NCBI GenBank assembly: GCA_030668485.1
Contig: DAOUTW010000010.1
Location: forward strand, 1 to 64,000
DNA length: 64,000 bases
Origin: Candidatus Zixiibacteriota bacterium
GTDB lineage: Bacteria; Zixibacteria; MSB-5A5; GN15; JAAZOE01
Direction: 5' to 3'
This document shows, piece by piece, positions 26,342-33,508 of the stretch (its first letter is position 1; the number at the start of each line of letters is the position of its first letter). Below the pieces are notes generated by a model. That model saw only the letters and a program-made list of their open reading frames with translations, had not been told where the DNA came from and ran no database searches. Made by a program: the position numbers and the translations under genes.

Positions 26342-27294
26342 GATATGATCTCTTTGTATCCGGCAGCTTTATAATCGATTTCGCCCAGCCCGCTTTTGTG
26401 GGCCAACGCGATATGGCCGACCTGAGCCGCTTCCATTGCGAGGAATTCGGCAGCACGGGCATCGGCCGCTACCTGATCGGTGGCGCACATGACGGTATTC
26501 TCAATTGTAACGTCGTCAAGCGATCCTCCGGTGGGCCCACCGCGATGCATCACCCGCGTAGCGTCGACAACGGTCAGGGTCGGACGGCAGAAATTGGCCA
26601 GATCGACAATCGACTGGTCGATCTGCTGATGGAGCTGGTTGCGCCGGCCGCCGAGAATACCATACAGATTTTTCATTCCGATGGTGCAGCGTGACAGGGA
26701 ATGATGCTTGACAATCGGCATATTGATCAGCCGGTCGGTTTCTACAAAATGCTTCAAAACCGGCCAGACGGTCAGCATTTCACCGCCGAGGTCGATTTTA
26801 ACATAATCCTCATCACGCGGCAGAATAACCCTGGCGCCGGCCGCTTCTGCGGCCTCCTGAATTCCGGAACGAAGGAAGCATCGCGGCGCATAATTGCAGG
26901 TAACGTCGGTAACAATCACCTCGGCCGCACCCGCTTCCAGGCATAAGCGCACCATTTCACCCACCAGGATCGGATTGGTATTGGCGCCCTGTTCAGGAGT
27001 ACGATCCCAGCCGACATTCGGCTTGATGGTGATTTTTTCTCCCTTTTTGACGAAGCGCGTGATCCCCCCGATTGCATCCAGAGTGGCATTGAGGGCCTTA
27101 ATATGATCCTCACTTGCAGACAGAGTCAACTGCGGTAAACCGGGATTAACCGGAACGATGAACGAGGCGGTTTTGGAACTGAGTTGCTGATAGGCGACTG
27201 ATTCCCGGTTGTGAAACAGGAGGCCGGTCCCTCCGGTGACGACCGCCAAACCCAGGGCCTGACCGGTTTTCTTGATAAACTCGCGGCGCTTCAT
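26338..27294 (-). CDS. Exported DUF362-family protein with Tat signal
   Basis: 318 residues from the ATG at 27294; GGGGGTG stands upstream and the start begins at MKRREFIKKTGQALGLAVVT, a convincing twin-arginine signal, so the chain is likely folded with a cofactor before export. The body has the family marks KPNVGWDRTPEQGANTNP (about 85-102), VTDVTCNYAPRCFL, PVLKHHSLSRCTIGMKNLYG (about 190-205) and a late VDATRVMHRGGPTGG. First gene of the operon with the polyferredoxin and DUF6599-like lipoprotein. It is a paralogue of the untagged DUF362 protein at 19484, and a decayed third copy lies at 29880-29946. Predicted promoter at 27329-27357. Confidence 0.9.
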   Translation of the reverse strand: MKRREFIKKTGQALGLAVVTGGTGLLFHNRESVAYQQLSSKTASFIVPVNPGLPQLTLSASEDHIKALNATLDAIGGITRFVKKGEKITIKPNVGWDRTPEQGANTNPILVGEMVRLCLEAGAAEVIVTDVTCNYAPRCFLRSGIQEAAEAAGARVILPRDEDYVKIDLGGEMLTVWPVLKHFVETDRLINMPIVKHHSLSRCTIGMKNLYGILGGRRNQLHQQIDQSIVDLANFCRPTLTVVDATRVMHRGGPTGGSLDDVTIENTVMCATDQVAADARAAEFLAMEAAQVGHIALAHKSGLGEIDYKAAGYKEIIS

Positions 27295-27328
27295 GGCACC
27301 CCCGTTTGGATGTCGATGAATTTTGAGC

Positions 27329-27357
27329 AATATACGGTCTTTTTTATCCTGATGCAA
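27329..27357 (-). promoter_or_regulatory. Predicted promoter TTGCAT-17-TATATT
   Basis: Minus strand; -10 box ends 34 bases before the ATG of the Tat-DUF362 gene. One of the best matches to the window's pattern. Confidence 0.65.
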
Positions 27358-27543
27358 GGCAAAGGCCGCCTCGGCAACTTATAGAAGTTACGACGAATTG
27401 AGTTCTCTCAGTGTCCAAATCCCGATGGGAAATATATGTGCCCCTACCGGACCAGGCGCCTCTTTTATCTTTACTAATATTGCAGCAGTTTGACATTGAT
27501 CCGAGATGTTCGTGAATGTTGGGGATAGGGTAGGTCTCTATGT

Positions 27544-27578
27544 AACAAAAGGATGCGATATTCTACCGCATCCTTGTT
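27544..27578 (-). terminator. Hairpin at the end of the BNR-repeat gene
   Basis: AACAA(A)GGATGCG / CGCATCCTTGTT with a 9-base loop; on the minus strand it is followed by TTTTGTT. It ends the gene at 27618. The rest of the 323-base gap 27295-27617 shows nothing further beyond the promoter at 27329. Confidence 0.65.
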
Positions 27579-27617
27579 TGTGTCCGGTTGGTTTACTCAG
27601 GGCGCCTGTTCGCCACA

Positions 27618-29702
27618 TTAACAATCGGGTTGTCCGTCTCCGCCGGGGTCACATGGGGCAGGGCCGCCCATGAAGGTATTGTTAATCATGTAGACCGCAT
27701 CACCAACGTTTATCTCGCCATCACAGTTGGGATCTCCGGCTTCAAGCTGCTCGGGGGCGGGACCGCCCTTGAAGACATAATTAATCAAATGGACGGCATC
27801 ACCGACATTTGCCGTCCCATCGCCATTGGCATCGCCGCATACATAATTAAGCATTCGAAAGACACCTTGGTCGGTAGCTGCAAAGATATATTCCGTATCG
27901 CCGGAGGCGAGGGCATAGACAGTATTGCAGGTTAGGTTGTTGTTCAATAGTGTCCAACTGGCGCCGTTATTGAGGGAGCGATATACTCCATAGTCGCTTT
28001 CGGTTCCTGCAAAAATGGCCCCGCCGGCATCGATAGCCAGGGTGTATGATCTGCCGAGGGCCAGGCCGTTGTCGACAGGTTCCCAACTCTCACCGTTATC
28101 GATGGATCGATATACTCTATCATAAAATGCTGAAGCGAATATATCCCCAACCTCATTGATCGCAAGAGAAGTGCCGAAGCCAGTAAAGAGGTTGTTATTA
28201 AACCACTGCCAGCTATCCCCGTTATCAGTGGATCGGTATATACCGCTTGGGCCCTCCATGGCAAAAATATGTCCGTCGCCGTTGATAGCAAGAGCATAGA
28301 TCGAGTAACTGGGTAGGCCATTGTTTTTAAGTTCCCAACTGGTGCCGTTGTTGGAGGAACGAAAAACATCGCCATCAGTCGTCCCGGCAAAGATATCTCC
28401 GGCGGAGTTAATGGCAAGATCCCTTATGCCACTACCGGATAGGCCGCTATTTACTGGCTGCCAGCTATCGCCGTTGTCAGTGGACAGATAAACACCTCCG
28501 CCATAGACATTAAGGAAATACGCCCCGGCAAAAATATCCCCATCGGAGTTAATGGCAATGGCTTCGACAGTGGCGTAATTCAAACCATTGTTCAGCTTTT
28601 CCCAGCTATCGCCGTAGTCAGTAGACCGAAATACAGTGCCCCACGCTCCGGCAAAAATATCTCCGCCGCTGTTGACGGTCAGTGCGCTGACATCCGTACC
28701 GGTCATGCCGTTGCTTTTTTCCTCCCAGTTGTCACCATTATCGGTGGATAAATACGCACCACTCATTGTCCCCGAGATGATCTCTCCATCAGGATTCATA
28801 ACAATAGATCGAACCTTCTTATCGGCCAGTCCGATATTTATCGGTTCCCAACTGTCACCATTATTACTGGACCGGAAGATGCCGCCGTCTTCACTCGAAC
28901 TTCTATAGGTACCGGCGAAAATTTCCCCGGCGGCGTTTATGGCAAGAGCATAAACATCAAGGTTGGCCAAACCAGTATTTATCCCTGCCCAACTGTCTCC
29001 ATTATCGGTGGAGCGGAAAACACCTTCATCCCATGTTCCGGCGAAGATATCTCCATCACTATTGATGGCCAAGGAACGAACTGGCCGATTGATTAAACCG
29101 CCATCTATCTGCTCCCAACTATTGCCATCATCGGTGGACCGATATACATCACCCTGCCAACCCCCATCACTAAACCATACCCCGGCAAAGATATCCCCTC
29201 CGGCGTTGATAGCCAAGACCTTAACATTAAGGCCGGCAAAATCGCTGCCCAACCATTCCCAAGTGTCGCCGTTATCGGTAGAGCGATATACACTGCCAAC
29301 GTCAACTCCAGCGAAGATGTAGCCATTGGAGTCGATAACAAAATCCCAAACCCAAAGATCCGGCAAACCGCTGTTTATCGGTTCCCAGCTGTCTCCATTG
29401 TTGGTGGAACGAAAGACACCACCACCGTATGTTCCAGCAAAGATGTCGCCATCGGCATTAATCGCAAGCGCCGGGATAAACGACCTGGTTAATCCGTCGT
29501 TTGCAAATTCCCAGCTCACGCCATTATCGGTGGAACGATAGATCCCCCTTGTCCATGTCCCGGCAAAGATATCCCCTGAGGCGTTGACGGCCAGACAAAA
29601 TATGCTGCCGCCGTACGGCCCGTTGGTTTGTTCCCAGGTTTGGGCCACGGGCGACATAGTAAGAAGAAAGATCCCAATTATAGAGAAAATGGTAGATTTC
29701 AT
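27618..29702 (-). CDS. Exported BNR/Ycf48-like beta-propeller repeat protein with dockerin
   Basis: 694 residues from the ATG at 29702, with GGGAGGG upstream; a longer form would add 23 residues and break the signal peptide. Signal peptide about 1-21 (MKSTIFSIIGIFLLTMSPVA). The rest is about fourteen repeats of 40-45 residues, each with GDIFAGTxxxGVYRSTDNGDSWExxNxGL, the pattern of sialidase BNR and photosystem-assembly Ycf48-like propellers. The last 60 residues are a dockerin-like pair (GDANGDGTANVGDAVHLIN, GDPNCDGEINVGDAVYMIN). No enzyme active site is visible; I infer a surface binding or structural role in the dockerin network. The high DNA similarity between repeats hints at ongoing expansion. 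Confidence 0.87.
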   Translation of the reverse strand: MKSTIFSIIGIFLLTMSPVAQTWEQTNGPYGGSIFCLAVNASGDIFAGTWTRGIYRSTDNGVSWEFANDGLTRSFIPALAINADGDIFAGTYGGGVFRSTNNGDSWEPINSGLPDLWVWDFVIDSNGYIFAGVDVGSVYRSTDNGDTWEWLGSDFAGLNVKVLAINAGGDIFAGVWFSDGGWQGDVYRSTDDGNSWEQIDGGLINRPVRSLAINSDGDIFAGTWDEGVFRSTDNGDSWAGINTGLANLDVYALAINAAGEIFAGTYRSSSEDGGIFRSSNNGDSWEPINIGLADKKVRSIVMNPDGEIISGTMSGAYLSTDNGDNWEEKSNGMTGTDVSALTVNSGGDIFAGAWGTVFRSTDYGDSWEKLNNGLNYATVEAIAINSDGDIFAGAYFLNVYGGGVYLSTDNGDSWQPVNSGLSGSGIRDLAINSAGDIFAGTTDGDVFRSSNNGTSWELKNNGLPSYSIYALAINGDGHIFAMEGPSGIYRSTDNGDSWQWFNNNLFTGFGTSLAINEVGDIFASAFYDRVYRSIDNGESWEPVDNGLALGRSYTLAIDAGGAIFAGTESDYGVYRSLNNGASWTLLNNNLTCNTVYALASGDTEYIFAATDQGVFRMLNYVCGDANGDGTANVGDAVHLINYVFKGGPAPEQLEAGDPNCDGEINVGDAVYMINNTFMGGPAPCDPGGDGQPDC

Positions 29703-29879
29703 GATTTCCCTCCCATGAAATGGTTGCTTGAGTGTGCGTTTTCTCCTCAAAGTGTAATTAATGTAGATCAAGCGTATTCACGTAGTGGTCCGGTGCTAAC
29801 CTTCCATGAGTTAAGATATAGCAATTGAGCCATTTCACAAGCCCTTTTTAAGGGCCAACTCCACGAGTTTCAATACAAA

Positions 29880-29946
29880 GGAAGCACTGCGGCGCGTATT
29901 TGCAGGTGACATCGATGACAATCAGCTCGGCAACTCCCGCTTACAG
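29880..29946 (-). pseudogene. Fragment of a DUF362 gene
   Basis: The minus strand reads AGVAELIVIDVTCKYAPQCFL; the intact gene at 26338-27294 reads AGAAEVIVTDVTCNYAPRCFL at the same place. The homology lasts only about 67 bases and has a stop just before it. The rest of the 359-base gap 29703-30061 has no gene. Confidence 0.7.
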
Positions 29947-30061
29947 AATTTTAAGTAGTCTCCTTGCCGAGCGGCACATTATTATTTACTTTTCCACCCT
30001 GTGACAGCTTGGTTTCCGGCGGTAGAATTAAACTGCAGCCGGAGAAGTAAAGGAGTATGAG

Positions 30062-31624
30062 ATGATTATTAACGGCCGAGAGTATAAAGATTTTGTCAGC
30101 GCTTTCGATCCCGAATCCCGAACCGGAAGATTCACCGGAAGGAAAGTGGTTGAAAGAATTCCCCATAAAAAGAACAAGGTAACCACCATCGATGCGGTGA
30201 TGGAATATATCGAAAACGGCGATACTATCTCTTATCCCCATTATTACCGCACGGGCGACAATGGTCTGAAGATGGTTGTCGATAAATTGCGGGAAACCGG
30301 CAAGAGAGACATAATCATTTACGGCAATGCTTTCTTCGATCATACCGACCCCTGGTTGTTCGAGGCGATCAACGACGGTATCATCGCCGGTTTCTATGGT
30401 AATCCATATCGTAAACTGGGCGGGCACGTAATGAATGGCGACCTGCTTCCCTGGGTGACTGTGGGATTCTCGCATGGCAATCGCGTCAGAAAACTTCAAA
30501 CAGGAGAGGTGCATGTCAAAGTCGCTTTCGGCCCGGTGCCGATAGCCGACGTTTATGGCAATGCCAACGGCTTGCTGGGAAAAGAAGACCAGCTATGCGG
30601 CCCGGTGGGATTATTCCACGCCGACGCCGAATATGCCGATTACACCTGCCTCCTGGCCGGAACGGTCAGCGATATCGTCATTATGCCGACACCGCTTTCG
30701 ATGGAGCAGGTAGATTTCGTCGTCCCGATGGAGGTGCCCGGTCTTAATTCCGGAATCGGGTCGGGAACCCTGGATATGAACAAAGCCCGCTCCAATCCGT
30801 TCAACGCCACCGTCGCCGAAAATGTTACCAGGGTGATGAAAGCGGCTGGAGTGGTCAAAGATAATTTTGCCTTTCAGGTCGGTAGCGGCGCCGGTTTGAT
30901 TGTTTTGGAAAATATCCGGGCGATGCTCAAAGAGATGAAGATCAAGGCGAATTTTACCATCGGCGGAATAACTTCTCTGCATGTCGATATGCTCGAGGAA
31001 GGAACGGTGCGACATCTGATGCACGGGCAGCTCTTTGAACCGAGTGCACGGATGTTCGATTCGATGCTCAATCATCCCAACCATCATGAAATCACCACCG
31101 CCTATTATGCCTCGGTCGCCAATAAGGAATCGGCGGTCAATATGCTCGACCTCGCGGTCCTGTCGGCGCTGGAGGTTGACCTTGGTTTCAATATTAACAC
31201 CGTTTGCGCCAATGGCCGGATTATCGGCGGTATCGGCGGCGGTCAGGATGTGGCGGCGGGAGCCGACCTGACGGTGATTTTCCTGCCTCTGGCAACCGGC
31301 AAAAACGGCAAAGGCTTTCCCAAGGTGGTTGAAAAGGTCTATACCCGAACAACCCCCGGCGAGGTGATTGATGCCGTCGTCACCGAAGAATTTGCTGCTA
31401 TCAACCCGGACAGCAGGAGCAGTTATAAGGATGCTATTTTGGAACGGGCCCAAAAATTTGATCTTAAGCTGGTTTCGATTGAAGAACTTCATCAAAAGTC
31501 GATTGAGAAAGCAAAAGAATACGGCACTGTTCCGCCTGTCACGGAGACTACCGATGAGGTCGTTCATGCCATCGAATGGCGCGATGGTTCACTGCTCGAT
31601 GTTATCCGTAAGCCGGTCGGCTGA
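30062..31624 (+). CDS. citF: Citrate lyase alpha subunit-like protein (CoA transferase family)
   Basis: 520 residues, the normal CitF length (about 510). Family marks visible are YYRTGDNGLKMVVDKL (about 62-77), GSGTLDMNKARSNPFNATVAENV (about 235-257), NINTVCANGRIIGGIGGGQDVA (about 375-396) and the end part TRTTPGEVIDAVVTEEFAAINP. CitF moves the acyl-carrier-bound acetyl group to citrate in citrate lyase, together with CitD and CitE. Neither subunit nor citC/citG/citX is in the window, so the complex may be encoded elsewhere or the protein may act as a different CoA transferase. Good ribosome site AAGGAG. Flanked by a terminator on its 3' side and gene debris on its 5' side. Confidence 0.87.
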   Translation: MIINGREYKDFVSAFDPESRTGRFTGRKVVERIPHKKNKVTTIDAVMEYIENGDTISYPHYYRTGDNGLKMVVDKLRETGKRDIIIYGNAFFDHTDPWLFEAINDGIIAGFYGNPYRKLGGHVMNGDLLPWVTVGFSHGNRVRKLQTGEVHVKVAFGPVPIADVYGNANGLLGKEDQLCGPVGLFHADAEYADYTCLLAGTVSDIVIMPTPLSMEQVDFVVPMEVPGLNSGIGSGTLDMNKARSNPFNATVAENVTRVMKAAGVVKDNFAFQVGSGAGLIVLENIRAMLKEMKIKANFTIGGITSLHVDMLEEGTVRHLMHGQLFEPSARMFDSMLNHPNHHEITTAYYASVANKESAVNMLDLAVLSALEVDLGFNINTVCANGRIIGGIGGGQDVAAGADLTVIFLPLATGKNGKGFPKVVEKVYTRTTPGEVIDAVVTEEFAAINPDSRSSYKDAILERAQKFDLKLVSIEELHQKSIEKAKEYGTVPPVTETTDEVVHAIEWRDGSLLDVIRKPVG

Positions 31625-31631
31625 TTTTGAC

Positions 31632-31673
31632 AGGTCCGGTCGCGGCCCAAAATCGCGATCGGACCTTGTTTTT
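31632..31673 (+). terminator. Intrinsic terminator of citF
   Basis: AGGTCCGGTCGCG / CGCGATCGGACCT stem with one wobble pair, 9-base loop, followed by TTGTTTTTG. Confidence 0.8.
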
Positions 31674-31723
31674 GTATCAAAATATTTCCAATTTTCACAA
31701 TAAAATATGATATTTAACGGGGT

Positions 31724-31767
31724 AAAAACCGGCTGCTAATCATACGCTAACAATAAGCCGGTTTTTT
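31724..31767 (+). terminator. Second hairpin with T-run
   Basis: AAAAACCGGCT / AGCCGGTTTTT stem with a 21-base loop and six T. It may back up the citF terminator or work on both strands. Confidence 0.6.
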
Positions 31768-31845
31768 CGGGCAACAAGTGAAACAGACGACAAGAGCGGA
31801 AAATAAAGTGCAGGCTTGAGAAAATATTTCAAGGAAGGTGACCAG

Positions 31846-32922
31846 GTGAAAAGACTTTTTGCTATTCTCGGTGCGGTGGCGCTGTTGCTGACCACTCTGG
31901 TGTCAGCCGAAGATAAACCGACGTTCAAAGTCAAAGGCGATTTTCGGTATCGCCATGAGATGATCGAAAAGCAAGATACCAAAACGCGTACGCGCCATCG
32001 TCTGCGGGCAAGAGTTAACATTGAAGGCAAGGTCAATGACGAGGCCAAAATTGTCGTCGGCATCTCGTCGGGCTCGGATGATCCGGTGTCTAATAATCAA
32101 TCGCTCGATGACGGCTTTTCGAGTAAAGATGTCGTTCTCGATATCGCCTATTTCGAATACAAATTCAAAAAAGCTCCCGGGCTCAGCCTCTTGGGCGGTA
32201 AAGTCTACAACCCATTTTTTAAACCGGGCAAATCGGAACTGATTTGGGATTCCGATATCCGTTTCGAGGGTATGGTCGGTCAGTACAATCACACCATGGA
32301 TGACCTTTCGGTCCGCCTGACCGGAGCGGGATTCTGGGTCGAGGAGAGAAAAGACAATACGAATTCCTCGCTCCTGGCCGGACAAGGGGTGTTGCGTTAC
32401 GAAATACCGGATCAAAACGCAAGTGTGACTATCGGAGGCGGCTTTTATTTATATGAGTACATCAAAGGTTACGCGCCGTTTGCAGGGGATGGAGCCGGTA
32501 ACAGCCTCGCTCCCGATACCACCTACGCCAATGATTACGATCTGTTCGAAATACTCGGTGAAGTGAATATGAAAGCCGGAAAGACTCCGCTTACACTGAT
32601 GGGCAACTATGTTAAAAACACTACCGCCGACAGCCTCAACGATGGCTGGCTGGTCGGTGTTAGAGTCGGCAAACTCAAAAAGGTGTGGTCATGGGATCTC
32701 AAATACAACTATCGCGAAATCAATAAAGATGCGGTAGTTGGAACTTATACCGACTCCGACTTTATCGGTGGCGGCACCGATGGCAAGGGTCATGAATTCG
32801 GCGCCGGTATGCAATTGGCCGAAAAGACATCACTCGGTGTCACCTACTTCATCAATGAGATCGGCATGGACAACGGCAGGGATTTCAACCGCCTGCAAGT
32901 CGACGCCAAGTTTAAATTTTAG
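31846..32922 (+). CDS. Putative outer-membrane porin
   Basis: 358 residues from the GTG at 31846; AAGGAAGGTG 5 bases upstream decides this start over an upstream TTG. Signal peptide about 1-21 (VKRLFAILGAVALLLTTLVS). The mature part begins FKVKGDFRYRHEMIEK and continues as alternating strands rich in Tyr, Phe and Gly, ending in Phe (LQVDAKFKF), the terminal signal for outer-membrane barrel insertion. The N-terminal RYRHEM...RTRHRLRARVNIEG block is that of putative porins seen in FCB bacteria. The specificity is unknown. A second copy of the gene end with the terminator lies at 36149-36242. Confidence 0.85.
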   Translation: MKRLFAILGAVALLLTTLVSAEDKPTFKVKGDFRYRHEMIEKQDTKTRTRHRLRARVNIEGKVNDEAKIVVGISSGSDDPVSNNQSLDDGFSSKDVVLDIAYFEYKFKKAPGLSLLGGKVYNPFFKPGKSELIWDSDIRFEGMVGQYNHTMDDLSVRLTGAGFWVEERKDNTNSSLLAGQGVLRYEIPDQNASVTIGGGFYLYEYIKGYAPFAGDGAGNSLAPDTTYANDYDLFEILGEVNMKAGKTPLTLMGNYVKNTTADSLNDGWLVGVRVGKLKKVWSWDLKYNYREINKDAVVGTYTDSDFIGGGTDGKGHEFGAGMQLAEKTSLGVTYFINEIGMDNGRDFNRLQVDAKFKF

Positions 32923-32947
32923 TATCCTGCAAGAACGCAATCATTAG

Positions 32948-32977
32948 GGGAGGATGCGCATGTCCTCCCTTTTTTTA
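32948..32977 (+). terminator. Intrinsic terminator of the porin gene
   Basis: GGGAGGA-8-base loop-TCCTCCC and eight T. Confidence 0.88.
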
Positions 32978-33508
32978 TGCAGGGTCGATGTCAATATCTG
33001 CCGTCCACAATTTCGCGATGCGATAACAGTGCAAAAATTGTCTTGACGGAAACCAGTCGCATGGTATATTGTATAAGATACATAGAAATTTTGGTTCACT
33101 TGCTTCGGAGAATGGGAGGGAATTCCACGGCACATCTGCCCTGAGGCCATATCGTTACCCACCGGTAGAGTCTTGTTGCCCAGACTCGTAACTCAGGCGG
33201 TGCCGTTGTCAATCCATCTTAGCTAACGCGACAATACATGTAGAACTCTCTGTCGGGCCGATTCAGGCGGTTGTCAAGGTCGTATGTCCGGTCGGCGGGG
33301 GAGTCTGCAAGAGAATAGAGTGATAATATCCCGCGGTTGTCGTTCGTTAATAATCGTGGATGTCGCTCGGGCGCTTTAGTGTGGATTGACGGTTACGTTT
33401 TTGGGCCGTAATCCGATCATAAATAAAGAGATCTGGAACCAGGAGATTACTATGTCTGGTCGTTAAGGAATAGCTCTTACCTTAACTCATGTAACTGGAG
33501 GATGCAAG
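32978..33508. other. Long leader region with promoter, no gene
   Basis: From the -10 box at 33065-33070 to the ATG at 33509 there are about 430 bases with no convincing reading frame; a stretch with GGGAGG at 33114 leads nowhere. The region may be a structured 5' leader or contain a short RNA; I cannot match it to a known riboswitch. Confidence 0.4.
33043..33070 (+). promoter_or_regulatory. Predicted promoter TTGACG-16-TATATT
   Basis: Plus strand, about 440 bases before the gene at 33509; the match to the pattern is very good. Confidence 0.6.

Noticed and set aside
30611-31567. Minus-strand open frame of 318 codons inside citF
   Set aside because: Antisense shadow of a full-length, recognisable gene.
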